Shown: positions 24,560-35,964 of the stretch, one piece after another
Layout: every line of letters starts with the position of its first letter
Position numbering within the stretch: the stretch's first letter is position 1
Assembly (NCBI GenBank): GCA_037974665.1
Contig: CM075766.1
Coordinates: 44,691,569-44,755,568, forward strand
DNA length: 64,000 bases
Reading direction: 5' to 3'
DNA from: Ehretia macrophylla
Taxonomy: Eukaryota; Streptophyta; Magnoliopsida; Boraginales; Ehretiaceae
Notes under the pieces: model-generated
The model's database searches: none
The model's input: the letters and a program-made list of their open reading frames with translations, nothing else
Told to the model about the DNA's origin: nothing
Program-made: the position numbers and the translations under genes

Positions 24560-26548
24560 GAGCTAGGCTCCGCGAATGGTGGCCGGGGTCGAGAATTTCA
24601 GGGCTTGGTGGTAAGTTGAAGGGACGACCCTAAAATGGTTGAGCGCCACCCGACCTAAGATCCCATTGTAAGTGGAGTTGCAATCTATCACAATGAAGTT
24701 GGCTTGCATTGAAACCCGCTTGTCTCCGTCTTCCAGCTTCAGTAGGAGGTTGATGACCCCTTCGGCTCGGTGGACTTGCCCGGTGAAACCAGCTAAAGTG
24801 CCCCTCAATGTCCTGAGTTGACTTCTATCTAACCCCATCTGCTCAAAAGCGCTGAGGAATAAGACTTATGCCGAGCTCCCGGTGTCCACCATCAGCCTCT
24901 TCACGGTGAAGTTGGCTATTTAAGTGCTGATCACCAGTGGGTCGTCATGGGGCAATATCACACCCTCCAAGTCTTCTGAGGAGAAAGTGAGCTCTTCTAT
25001 CTCCGGGATCGGACCCCGCGCTGGCCTATACTCCCTTCTAGCTCGAACATAACCCTTCCTGCCAACTGAGGTCTCTCCACCTAACGCCAATCCCCCTGCA
25101 ATGGTCTCAATCACAACCAAACGTCCGCCCCCAGCCTGTCGCCCGGGTGGACTTCTCTCTCTATCTTTCTGATCGTGATTCCAGGTCGGCTGTTGATCTA
25201 CGTACCTCCGGAGGTGACCTCGGGTTATCAGTGCTTCGATCTCCTATTTCAAGTCTTTGCACTCTTCGGTGGTATGGCCGTAGTCCATATGGTAGCGGCA
25301 ATACTTGGTTTTATTGCGCTTCTCAGGTCGGCCTTTCATCCTTGGGGCTAGAAGCAGGTGGTTCTAGTGCTGGATCTCCATCAGGATTTGCTCCCTCGTG
25401 GTGTTAAGGGGAGTGAACATAGTAAACCGGGGGTTCTGCTTCGGTTGATGAGGCTACTTGCATCGGTCATTTTGGATCTTACCCCCAGGTTGGGCTCGGG
25501 AGGTCTCTCCCTTCTTACCGGCTTTCTTCTCCTTGTCATTATCCCTCTTCGCTTGATGGATTTCTTCTGATTGTATGTACCCTTCTGCTCGTACCATCAA
25601 CTCGGCTACAGTATCCACGGGGTCGATGGCCAAGGAGGATGTAAGGGGGCCCGACCTGAGTCTACTTTGATAGGCCATTAATGCCATGGAGTCCTCCAGG
25701 TTGGGTATTCTGAGGGACTCCTTGTTGAATCGGGTCGTGTAAGCCTTTAGACTTTCTCCTCTATGCTGCTTCACCGACAGTAATGATGAAGTGTGGCGGG
25801 TTGCACGTCAGCTTCCCGCGAAGCAGGACAAGAAAGCCTCAGCCAGCTGGTGAAAACTTACAATTGAGCCGGGACGGAGTTTTTGGAACCAGTCCAAGGC
25901 ATTGCCAACCAGGGTAGTCGGGAATGTCTTCGTCTTCATCAGGTCGGTCATATCATGCAGAGTCATACGGTGATCAAAGTTGAGCAGGTGACTGGCTGGG
26001 TCTCCGTCCCCGTTGTAGACGGCCAGGTTGGGCATCCGGTTGTCGGTGGGCAACGACGTCGCCAGTACCTCAGGTAAGAGTGGGCTAACGCCGAGTTGGT
26101 TAATGACCTTGGCTATAGCAACAGTGGTCTTGGCCTGCTCAGGGTTGGCATGGGCCGCCCTTTTGCCTCTCACCTCCACGGGTTTCGCCACCGACTCCAG
26201 GAAGCCTTTTTCGTCTTGAGCTTGGGTTCGCCCCGGGGCTGGAATGTAGAACTGTAGACGCGTAGGCCGCGGCGTAGCTGCTTGCAGAACTGGGTGTTCC
26301 GTAGCTAGCCGGGCTACCTGCTCATTTAGTTCCTCAAACATTCCGAGCATTATCCTCATCTCTGGTGATATGCTGGAGTTGGGGTTTCCATTTGTAAAAG
26401 GGTTAGTTTCTGAGGCTAAGTTTATACGTTGGCTCGCTCCAACGTCAATTTGGGTTGGGTCTTGGCTAGGCACCTGTGTGGCTTCGAGGTCCCCATCCGG
26501 GTTGGGCGAGTCCTCTACCGGTGCGCTGTGGCTTCTCGTTTGAACCAT
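24560..26548 (-). pseudogene. Tat element A gag and protease (minus strand)
   Basis: The minus-strand ATG at 26548 (MVQTRSHSAP) opens 246 codons of gag ending in the retrotransposon gag core (TLVGNALDWFQKLRPGSI). The core continues after a break in 25774-25454 (LKAYTTRFNKESLRI). A CX2HX4HX4C knuckle (CRYHMDYGH) lies at about 25240-25300. The protease region has VDTGSSA at about 24870-24890, followed directly by a stop, and then GILGRVALNHF. Relative to B, a roughly 44-bp segment is retained here (near 26190-26235). Confidence 0.9.
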
Positions 26549-26600
26549 GATGGTTTCTCAATGAGTGGTGAGAAGAGTGATAGAAAGAACTCATTCCCCA

Positions 26601-26615
26601 CAGACGGCGCCAAAC
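26601..26615 (-). other. Primer-binding site of Tat element A
   Basis: Plus-strand CAGACGGCGCCAAAC, so the minus strand reads GTTTGGCGCCGTCTG just inside the transcriptional 5' LTR. TGGCGCCG matches the 3' end of plant tRNA-Asp, the primer commonly seen in Tat/Athila elements; only about nine bases match. Confidence 0.75.
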
Positions 26616-27108
26616 TGTCGAGGTCGGAATCTCGACGTTGAGGTTGGGAAGCTACTCTTGCCGAGCTCGAATTCTGGGTCAGCTCCTCGACCTAGATTTT
26701 TGGGTCGATTACCTGACCTGCACGAGAAAAATGAAGGAAAAAGCGGGGTGATTGCCCGGATTTTCTCCTCGGGCGTGCGAATGATTAGTATGTCTGAGCT
26801 AGCGAAGTAGCTGAGAGCATTTAATGAGCAGTTACCTCAGAAATGAAGGGGTGGAGCTCTATTTATACTAAATTCGGACCTGACAGCATTTAGTGCGGCG
26901 CAGCTTTATGTCCCATCAGGACAGCTGGCACTGAGGTTGAGGTTTTTCTGGGTTGGGGTGAGGTCGAATCAACATCCAGGTTGGGCATTAACTGAATACA
27001 TTGGCATTGGCTTGGGTTGGCCGGCCTTAGCTCGATACGAGTATCTTACCCAAGCTCAAGGTGTCATCATACCTCATCTCGGGGGTCCCTTTCTCCCTCC
27101 CCCCGTCA
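26616..27108 (-). repeat. Tat element A, transcriptional 5' LTR (493 bp)
   Basis: Plus-strand TGTCGAGGTCGG to CCCCGTCA. A minus-strand TATA box lies at 26861-26867 (plus ATTTATA inside GAGCTCTATTTATACTAAAT), in the right orientation to transcribe gag-pol. Followed by CCAAG (27109-27113). Confidence 0.92.
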
Positions 27109-30100
27109 CCAAGCATAGGGTATCACATTTTAATAAATTATAAAAGATTATTAAATTATTAAAGAGTTTTTGCTTTATTACATTTATTAAGAAATTTAAC
27201 GTGCAAATCTTGCAAAATATAATTGAGCATTTCTCTTGTTTACCCAATTCTGATTGCTTGGGATTGGACGGGGACCTACTGTTGGGTCTCTATTGGATTC
27301 TCGAGTTGGGCAATTACGGCGGGGTTGCCTTGTGTCTTTTTGGTCATGACTCCCTCTAGCTCATCTCTGGTTCAATTTCTCAGCACCATTTTACTATTTA
27401 TGAACAAAGAAAAAGAATCTGATAACTTTGTTGTCGATGCCTCTGTGCCTCGTATAAATATGTTGTCTTGTTGTTTCGGATGTATACCTACGTGTCTGTA
27501 TATAATATATAGAGTAATTATAGGCAAAGGCTTTGAATATGTAATGAATCTTGAAATAGGTTCAAAATTTGATAAATCGAGTCTTAATTAATTTAGTATA
27601 TCAACTACGTAATATAACGAATATCTTAAAATCTGATGAATTATGACCCGACCCATCCAAGAAAACTTGTGTCACAAAGAATCAATTATTGAGAAGCATA
27701 TCAAAAGCACGCACCGAAAGATCACGTAGTAGAGTTCAGCCGGTGACCTTTCTTTTTCTTTTTTTTGTCGGGAGCCAGTGACTTTTCTTAAAGTGCTCAA
27801 TTTCCTTATCACTGCTGCTTCAGTACTAGTGATCCACTCAGCCAGTGAATTATTCTTTAATTGGATTTGCATGTAATGTTATAATCTTATACTTTTATTT
27901 GTTATAATATTAAAATATTTGTAAAAAGTTTAACAAATAATTATTTACAACAGTTTTTCATTACAAATTCTCTATTTCAATAATTTTTAAAATTAATAAA
28001 TAATCTCATAAATCGTTTGTAATTAAAAATATAATTTTAAAACTATTATAAAAAATAATCTCATAAATAATTAATAATTAAAAGTGATAATTATAATTTT
28101 AACGGTTACAAAAACTTTTATTTATACAACAATTATTTTCATTTTGCAAATAGAGGATTGTAAAAGAGTTTAAATTTTCTAGTGTTAGTCGTAGAAAAGT
28201 GATGACAATTTTTTGATCTTCAAAATCATTGGTTCCAATCATTTTTATTGTAATTGAACCACCACTTCAAAATATAAATAGGTTATGAAAATATTCAAAT
28301 CGAGCAACTATTAAAGAAAAAAGAGAAATTAAACGAGAAAAAAGTGTCAAATATAAATATAAAATATTTTGAAGAAGTGGAAACTAAGGGAGTGTTTGGA
28401 TCGAGGGGGAGGAGGTTTAGTAAAGGAGAGGAAGGGAGAGTATCATAAAGGAAATGAGTGGAGATGGTCAAATCATATTTGGATAGAAAATTTTTATAAA
28501 CGAGAGTATCATAAAGGATTATGAGTATTTTTTATTTGGATTAGAAAGAAAATGGAAGCGAGGGATAATTTTTATGTGTATAATGACTTTTATACCCTTT
28601 TTATTTTATTTTAAATTTTCATAATTTGATGAAGAAAAAAAAAAAGATAAAAATATCATTATAACAAATAGTATTTTTCCCTCCTCCCATTTTCTCACAA
28701 ATTGAAAAGACCATATTCTAAGGATATGGAGGGATGATCCTCATCCCCTCTATACACCTTCTCCCCATTTCTTTTCAAATTAAACAGGGTAAGAACTCAC
28801 CCCCTCCCCTTCCTCCCATTTCTCCCAATCCAAACACACTATAAGTGCTTCTCATGTTGTGGTCCAAAGCATCTGTTGCACAGTAGTTAACGTAGTAGCT
28901 GCCAAGCAATTATAATAATAAATTATGAGATTTCATTGAGATGACAAGTAATGATAATAAAGGCGGCCTCATTTGAATCACACATTTTAATTGTTTGATC
29001 TTCAATTGGTGTTGACGGAAAAAAAATAAAAAAAATTCAATTGGTGGCCTCTTTATAGTGTCGTAGGAGTGATAATAAAACGGATTTAATTTGAATAAGG
29101 TCTATTTTATAATAGTGGATCTTTATTAAAAAAAAATGTATATCGCGGGTCTTACTGTTTGTTATTTTTTACTCTAATGATGGTAAGATTGATCACAAAT
29201 AGGTTGAGTCTACTCGGAGGTTGTTTGATCCTTTTATTGACAAGGGCATGGCACGAGAAATTTGTCAAAAAAAATTTAGATGCATGTATCTCAATGCTTC
29301 AAAGTAATACATCGACTTTTTAGGAGAAATATTGTAGTTTTGATACTATATATCTAAGCAATCTGACGTTCTCAAAAAATTACACATGATATTAAGTTTT
29401 ATTTGATATTATTTATGGCGATCAAAATAGCGAGAACAAATAAATTTTAATATACGTGTATAATCTAATTTTGACTCACATTTTTAAGTTGAATCTTAAA
29501 CCTATATACATATATTAATAGTCTGTTCTTTTCTTCTCCAAATGTGGGAGAAATACTCTTTTTCTCCCAATCCTAACAGATACTTTCTTGGGGACTAACA
29601 TAATTAGCAAACTTAATTTTTTTTTTTTTGTTGTTGTTGTTGTTGTCACAATTGGTAAACTCAAAAGTGGCTCTAGTGCAATTGCATGGTTAGATGCTAT
29701 TATGCTAATGTACATGTATATGTCAGATTGTATATGTATATGACTTCTCCCAAATGGAGTGCCGATTTTTATTTTCGTATATCGTTGAAAGTCAGCAAAT
29801 ACCCACCCACCAAACATTTGTTGACATATGGGACGTATGACTAGGGACTATCTTCAATGAGAGTAAAAATTATATAATTTAATGTTTATATATAAATAAA
29901 TTTTTTTTAGTGGGGGTTGAATTGATTTTTTAATCTAAAATATCTTTAAAATATACATATTTGAAACAAAATTTGAGTTAAATGAAAATTGCAGCTCCCA
30001 TACATGTAAAAGTGACTTCACGCCTCCACCCTTGCGTATGATGAATGATAAGCTACCCAAAGTGTTGACTTATGAGTGCAAAAGTTTTAGTTTTTTTATT

Positions 30101-30649
30101 TATTTTGGGAACTGTAATACATAATTTTAAAGATCATACAAATTATATATGTTATCTTAAGTTAATTGATGTTTATTTTTGTATACTTGAAATGCATATA
30201 AAATAATAGTGTTAGCAGAGTTTGTAGTTTCTATTAATCTTATACTAAATTCATCTCTGTATAATTGAAAGGTAACAACCTTTTATTCTCATATATGTTA
30301 TCATCTCTTTTTTGTAGTTTGCTGTCAAGATAGATTTTGATACAAAAGCCTAAAAAGTATTATAATTTGAGTAAAAGCCAACTCAAAGACAACCATTAGG
30401 TTGCAAAGCATATTACTACCACATGTTAAAGATTTTTCACAAAGGGGGTCGTTGAACCACCAGACGGCAAAGTTCTTGGCTTGCCGTGAACACCATGTAT
30501 TCTTCTTATAATTGATCGAAGCCTGCACAACAAAAGAGATGTAATCGTATGAATTTCGGGATTTTCATTATATGGAGTGTAATCTACATTTTCGACAAAT
30601 AAGTCATTCTCAAAGCATGTCAGCATGAAGCATCCAGAGGATTAATGAT
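27109..30649. repeat. Segmental repeat U1, main part
   Basis: Collinear with U2 49156-52315 apart from the MITE at 28388-28841 and small indels. AT-rich; no gene with a recognised domain. Two stretches stay open in the copies: about 27223-27590 (plus; open also at 49267 and 52988, but without an ATG at the start) and 30426-30626 (minus, 66 codons, open also at 52093-52293). A poly-T plus GTT microsatellite lies at 29608-29648. Ends with ATGAT (30645-30649), the target site of element B. Confidence 0.92.
28388..28841. mobile_element. Tourist-like (PIF/Harbinger) MITE, 454 bp
   Basis: Flanked by TAA on both sides (28385-28387, 28842-28844). Terminal inverted repeats GGGAGTGTTTGGAT and ATCCAAACACACTA match at 11 of 14 positions. 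Purine-rich left arm (GGGGGAGGAGG) and pyrimidine-rich right arm (CTCCCCTTCCTCCC) extend the inverted repeat. U2 has the empty site with a single TAAG at 50444-50449. No ORF; such elements move with transposase from an autonomous PIF/Harbinger relative. Confidence 0.88.
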
Positions 30650-31125
30650 TGTCGAGGTCGGAACCTCGACGTTAAGGTTGGAAAGTTATTACTGTTGAAC
30701 AAGATTTTTGGGTCGGCTCTTCGACTTAGATTTTCGGGTCAGTTATTTGACCTGCACAAGGAAAAGGAAGGAAAAGGCGAGGTGACGACCCGAATTTTTT
30801 TCTTGGGTGTGCGAATGATTAGTATGTCCGAGCTGACAAAGTAGCTGAGAGCATTTAATGAGCAGTTACCTTTGAAATGAAGGGGTGAAGCTCTATTTAT
30901 ACTAAATTCGGACATGACAGCATTTAATGCGGTGCAGCTTTATGTCCCTTCAAGACTTTATGTCCCATCAGGGCAGCTGACACTGAGGTCGGGGTTTTCC
31001 TGGACCGAGGTGAGGTCGGATCAGCATCTAGGTTGGGCATTAGCTGCATATGCTAGGTTTGGCTCGGATTAGCTCGCCTCAGCTCGGTGTGGGTCTCTTA
31101 CCTCAACTCGGGTTCCCCTTCGTCA
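30650..31125 (-). repeat. Tat element B, transcriptional 3' LTR (476 bp)
   Basis: Plus-strand TGTCGAGGTCGG to CCTTCGTCA. Collinear over its whole length with 40040-40514. A polypurine tract (minus strand; plus ATCCCCCCCCTCCC, 31126-31139) adjoins it. Confidence 0.94.
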
Positions 31126-31139
31126 ATCCCCCCCCTCCC
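31126..31139 (-). other. Polypurine tract of Tat element B
   Basis: Plus ATCCCCCCCCTCCC, a G-rich run on the coding strand next to the 3' LTR. The following 31140-31578 holds only the upstream region of the plus-strand gene. Confidence 0.8.
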
Positions 31140-31321
31140 AAGTCGAGATCGAGAGGGTGAGATCTAGATTTGGGAGTTGTTCCCGATCTGTAGGTGCCCG
31201 ACCCCGGCAGAGTAGGGATGGCCACGTCAGCGGTGCATGCCCTTCAGATGGCTGACACGTCACCTGGCAATTACGACAAGATGCGATATTTGGGATTCCC
31301 GAGGAGGTTACAAGAGGTGCC

Positions 31322-31329
31322 TATAAATA
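31322..31329 (+). promoter_or_regulatory. TATA box of the antisense gene, element B
   Basis: TATAAATA 257 bp upstream of the ATG at 31579, at the same place as in element A. About 190 bp downstream, AAAGCG is followed by GTAAGTACGT (31519), and AAATAG lies just before the ATG. This could be a 5'-UTR intron (31519-31577), but at 59 bases it is short for a plant. Confidence 0.55.
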
Positions 31330-31578
31330 AGGCCTTGACATCCGAGATTCATTTCACACTTTGCTTACGAAGTTTGGAGCTTTCAGGTCGGCAATCACAG
31401 TGGTCGGGCACTTTTAGCTCAGCAAATATCTTCTTGGGGTATTCAGCTCGAGATCCACTAGCGCGGAGTCAATTAGGTCGGAGGCAATTAGATCAGGTCA
31501 TCTTCGACGACTAAAGCGGTAAGTACGTCTCGACTCCCTTTAGATATTCATGTACATATATTTTTATTTGCAAATAGG

Positions 31579-33862
31579 ATGGGAGGTCGGAGTCAGAAGA
31601 TTCCCAAGTGATGGAGGTGAGGTCCTATGGAGAGGACGAGAATCCGTCGAGCTCGGAGTCTACCTTAGATGGAGTCCACGGTAAGGACAGTGCCAGTGCA
31701 TCTCAAGGACCAGCTCGGCCATCTGGGCCCAGGGAGAGTGACGATGATTGCTAAGTGATCGGGGTCAGGCGGGTGCAAGAAGAGGCCGAGGCAGATCCTT
31801 TGGCCGACCTGGGAGACTTGGGAGATAGGGAAGATGCAGAGTCATTGAACCGGTTGGAGGGAGTTGAGATACCATATGAGTACTTAGCTGGAGCCTCTAC
31901 GTCAGAACCGATTGATGCGGTCCCGGTTAGGGCGGTCCGACCTCGGAACTCAGCTACAGCCAGTGGTTCGTCGGCTTGGGTAAAGAGGATAGAGCAGTTG
32001 TTTGCCTGCTGTAGGCGCGAGTGCCATTCTACCGTCTAGATGGCTAATGCTAGGCTAAGGGATTGGTCGGTGGACCAACACCACAAGCTGAAGGTTCCAG
32101 GTCAGAATGAGCCTGCCTGCTATCCCCTACCCGATCATTTCACCATCTATGACCTCGCATTCGATGTCGTCTGGTTCCACTTCCCGACTTCATCGCCGGC
32201 ATTTTGAACTACTTTGAGCTTAGCCTGGGTCAAATGTCACCAAATGGTTAGGCCGTAATGGTGGCATTTTATGTGTTCTGCCTTGAGAGAAAAATAGAGC
32301 TGACCCTGCGTCGCTTCAGGCAGTTCTTTGTTTGCAAGCCCAACCCGAAGCAGCCAGGGTGGTTTCACTTCGCATCTCGGGTAAACAATGCCATATTCAC
32401 CAAGTGGCACTCCTCCAACAAGGGCTGGCACAACGACTACTATTGGGTTGAGCCGGCCGTGAACCCGGGGTGCAGAGTGGATTGGAATTCTTCCTTGAAA
32501 AAGACTGTGAATGACGACCCCAAGCTCTCAAAAGGGGAACTTGCCGAGGTCGGGGTACTGAGGCCCTAGCCGGGTATGCTGATTGATATTGACAGCGTCC
32601 TCAAGTGGGGCAAAATATGAAAATCCAAGTTATTCGGGAGAGAACCCGACCCGAGGATGGAGCACCCTCACTTATTTCCCGAGCCCGATGAGAATGCGGA
32701 GTCTGGCTCAGAAGAGGGTCAGTTCGCAGGATCAATGCCCAACCTCCCCATCTCTTTGTCTGCCGTTGTTACTTTCAATTTGTAGTTGGTCATTCTTCAC
32801 CTCTCTTTCCTTTGTTTTTGTAGGCATGGCGGATACGGTAAAGCTCGCGTATGCCCAGAGGAGGAGAAAGATCGAGGCCAGCGATGAAGTCTCGGCTCAG
32901 TTTGGCTTGGGCTCCTCCCTCCCTCAAGAGCAGAGGCAGCGGTTCGAGGTCTCTTCCAAGGGGACGTCGGCGTCTCCCCTGCCCAAAAAACCGAGCTCAG
33001 GCTTGGCGATCCCTGAGCGCTCAGCATCCTGCCCTGACAATAGGAAGTGGCCTCGGGCAGAGTATTCTGGGAAAGGTGAGTCCTCCCAACAAAGATTTCG
33101 TGGAGGCAGCTAAGGTTGCTCACGACCCCAAGCTGGCAATGGTCCCGGTGGGGCAGCTTTCGCTCAATCTGAGGACGACTATAGTCACGGTAAGGCATAT
33201 TTGACCGTATTGATATGGTTAAGTTTTTTGGCTTGGCTGATTGTTTTGTCATCTTTTGTGCAGGCTGAGTCCCATATCCTTTCGGCGCACGGCTTACTCG
33301 CTCAGGTCGAGCTCGAGCAGCGATACACTGACTCCCGAGCCGAGCTTGAGGCCCTGAGGGATGATGTAGCCCAGAGACAAAAGCTGACGCGCCGGAGATT
33401 GACCAACTGAAGAAGGAGCTTGAGGCGGAGAAGTCCCGGCGCGAGGCCGCGACCAAGGAAGTCGAGCGCTTCAAGAAGGATAAGCGCGAGGCCGAGGCGA
33501 AGCTTAAGGATCTGGTAAATCGGGTCGGGCCCTAGGGAGAGAAGGCGGTGGAAGCCTTTAAGTCCAGCCAAGAGGTCGTGGACTGGTTGGCCACGGAAGG
33601 TGGGGCGAAGGCCAAGTATGCCGAGATGGAGTTCTACTTCCGGGGCCAAGTCGCAGCTCGGGAAAGAGCGAAGACCTTCTTCCCCGCTACCAAGAATGAT
33701 TACATCGAAATCTTGGAGGCTCTGCCGCAGGAGTTCTGGGAGATTCCTGAGCTTCCGGCTGACCTGACGTCCCAAGCTAAGGAGGTGATTGAATTTGTCC
33801 AAAAGGGCATGGATCAAGTCGGGGATGAAGCCGATGCTACCACCTTCGCCGCTCCTAAGTAA
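31579..33862 (+). pseudogene. Antisense gene of Tat element B (PF04195-type plus coiled coil)
   Basis: The ATG at 31579 is at once out of frame, because one G of the GGGG run in A is missing. A TAA near 31750 interrupts at a different codon from A. The PF04195-type core is open at 32258-32569 (MVAFYVFCLERK, PKQPGWFHFAS, NKGWHNDYYWVEP). An intron-like stretch follows, ending CTTTGTTTTTGTAG at 32823, then a basic Ser/Pro-rich part. From about 33264 (after a possible TTTGTGCAG acceptor) comes a Glu/Lys/Arg-rich coiled coil (EALRDDVAQRQ, LKKELEAEKSRREA) and a closing segment ending AAPK-stop at 33862. An AATGAAATTAATG motif near 33940 could serve polyadenylation. Role unknown. Confidence 0.8.
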
Positions 33863-34518
33863 ATTTTGTACTCGCCCGGGTCGGGCTTTAATAGATTTGC
33901 CCATGTCGGGCTCTTTGTAATTGTATTTTTTCACTTTCAATGAAATTAATGTTTCTGTTTTATTTGCGTTTCATTCAAGTTCGTACATGTGTACCTTTTC
34001 CTCCGTAAATTTACTTAAGTAAGTGGGGTCAGACTAATATAATGAACCTTTCAAACTTAATTTAAATGTAAGGAATCGAGCTGGACGCGATTAATGAATT
34101 TTCATCCTAATCCGAACTGGTTAATTGGACAACTATTATCGTTGCCGACCCGGACTAGTCAGTCTGATTTAAAGTAAGTCAAACTAATGTTGACAAATAT
34201 TGAGCTCGAGTTTAAACCCGAACTAACATGCCGACCTGAAGCTGGACTATACCGAGTTGGACCTTAATCCGAACTGGTGAACCTAATCAAATTATTATTG
34301 ATTATACCCGAGTTGGAACATTGTTCGAGTTCGTTTACTTAATCATTAGCTCGTAATTAAGCGTGACCACCGCGTTAATCTGAGTTGGCAGTAGTTTAGT
34401 AGCTGAGGCGTTTGGACTCGGGTCGGGCTTTGCACTGGTTTACAAAATGCATTGTATTGAATTTGTACATGTACTTGGGCTCGGGAGACGATCGCAAGTA
34501 ACGTTTTGGCTTGGGGCC
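33863..34518. other. Element B spacer between the convergent genes
   Basis: About 650 bp without coding potential on either strand. It lies downstream of both the plus-strand gene (stop at 33862) and pol (minus strand, ends near 34764), so it would be 3' UTR for both. Short repeated words such as CCGAACTGG and GACCCGG occur but no clear array. Confidence 0.6.
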
Positions 34519-34734
34519 TTACAAAAGATTTCAGCTCAGTGACTGTTACTAAATATCTGGCTCGGGGCTTTTACGAGAGATTTTGGCTCTTGGCCATTAC
34601 ATTGTATTTCGGCTCGGCGGTCGTTACAAGAAATTTCGGCTCGGGGGCCTTAACAAGAGAATTTTGCTTGGGGGCCGTCACATTGTATTTCGGCTCGGGG
34701 GCCGTTACAAGAAATTTCGGCTCGGGGACCTTAG
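34519..34734 (+). repeat. 27-bp minisatellite, eight units, in element B 3' UTR
   Basis: Eight successive 27-bp units of the form TTACAAGAAATTTCGGCTCG + GGGGCCG, starting TTACAAAAG at 34519 and ending at 34734. The later units alternate between three variants (TTACATTGT, TTACAAGAA, TAACAAGAG starts), giving an 81-bp higher-order period seen almost twice. Tandem arrays in the region between pol and the 3' LTR are known for Tat/Ogre elements. Confidence 0.85.
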
Positions 34735-34763
34735 ACAAAATACCGCTTCAGGTGTTGTGAGTG

Positions 34764-35960
34764 TCATGCATTCTTCAATAGTTTTTCGTACTTGTCACGG
34801 AGGTAGAAGGTTCCGAGTCGGACTTCTTTAACGACTTCGTACGGTCCCTCCCAGGTCGGGGAGAGCTTGTTACCCGAGCGTGGCAAAAAGATTGTCTTTC
34901 TGAGTACGAGGTCGCCAACCTTAATAGACTTGGGCTTGACCTGCTTGGCGAAGGCTCTTTGCATGGTAGCTTTGCTGGCCAGCATTCTGATTTGAGCTTT
35001 AGCTCGGAGCTCTTCGGCGAGATCGAGCTCTTTACGGATAAGTACTCCGTTTATTTCTGGATCATGGTGGAGGGTTCTACTGGTCGAAGACCTGATCTCC
35101 ACAGGAAGCACCGCTTGAGTACCGAAGGTCAACTCGAAGGGCGATTCTCATGTTGCCGAGTTGGTGGTGGTCCGCTGAGCCCACAACACCTCGGGAAGAA
35201 TCGATGCCCACTGGCCCTCTGCTTCCTCCAACTTGGTTTTCAAGCCCTGCAAAATGATTTGGTTAGTCCTTTCAACTTGACAATTACTTTGAGGGTGAGC
35301 AATAGATGAGAATCTGAGGTCGATCCCAATCTTATTACATTTGCCTCGAAAGTATACACTGTCGAATTGCTTACCTTGGTCAGTAATGATGGCCTTTGGC
35401 ACCCCAAATCGGCAAATGATATTTTTCCACATGAAATCCCAAGCTGTCTTTTCTGTTATTCTAGCAACACCTTCAGTCTCAGGCCATTTGGTGAAGTAGT
35501 CTATTGCTACGAAGGCGTGCTTCTTTTGGCTAACGCCAGTTGGCAATGAGCTGATGATATCTAGACCCCACTGATAGAATGGCCACGGACTTATCATCAC
35601 CGTGAGGTCTACCGCTGGCTTTCTCTATATATTGGCAAACCTTTGGCAAGTGTCACACTTTTTTACATACTCTTTGGCATCTTGCTCTAAGGTTGGCCAA
35701 AAATAGCCTTACCTCAATGCCTTCTGAGCCAGAGCCTTGCCACCCAAGTGGTTTCTACATACTCCTTCATGGATCTCCCAGAGTACATAGTTTCCCTCAT
35801 TGGATCCAACACACTTTAAGAGAGGCCAAGTGTAGGCTCTCTTGTAGAGTTGCCCGACAATTATGACAAACCTTGAGGCATGTTTCATGAGTCTTCGAGC
35901 TGCTTTTTCATCCTCTGGGGTCATACCCCCTCCAAATAGTCCACGATTGGTTTGGTCCAA
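34764..35960 (-). pseudogene. Tat element B integrase (minus strand)
   Basis: From 35960 on the minus strand: HHCC finger (HEGVCRNHLGGKA, KKCDTCQRF near 35650), DDE core (PWPFYQWGLDII, VAIDYFTKWPE, ITDQGKQFDS), QSNCQVERTN near 35290, then the C-terminal part 35132-34764 (MTFGTQAVLPVEI, VGDLVLRKTI, WEGPYEV). Stops at about 35708 and 35148 split it. Confidence 0.92.
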
Positions 35961-35964
35961 TCTG

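Larger units (their letters stand above)
6166..27108 (-). mobile_element. Ty3/gypsy Tat-lineage element A, host to two nested insertions
   Basis: LTRs at 6166-6608 and 26616-27108, target-site duplication CCAAG on both sides (6161-6165, 27109-27113). The homologous empty site is intact in U2 (about 49155) and U3 (about 52873). Gag-pol reads on the minus strand, so the transcriptional 5' LTR is the right one. An extra plus-strand gene lies between pol and the left LTR, as in Tat elements. The body is interrupted by element D (8743 to about 14605) and element C (14848-21610). Compared with element B, the stretch matching B 33197-34855 is missing at the D junction. Own sequence is about 8.3 kb. 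Confidence 0.93.

Noticed and set aside
30426..30626. 66-codon minus-strand ORF kept in U1 and U2 (52093-52293)
   Set aside because: The seven amino-acid differences I see are nearly all the changes present, so no sign of purifying selection; no known motif.
32797..33940. Long minus-strand ORFs (225 and 212 codons) opposite the antisense gene of element B
   Set aside because: They mirror the coding plus-strand frame, which carries the coiled coil and PF04195-type region; GC-rich codon use there keeps the opposite strand open.
34519..34734. CRISPR-like regular repeat
   Set aside because: Units are contiguous 27-bp repeats without spacers, inside a plant retrotransposon.
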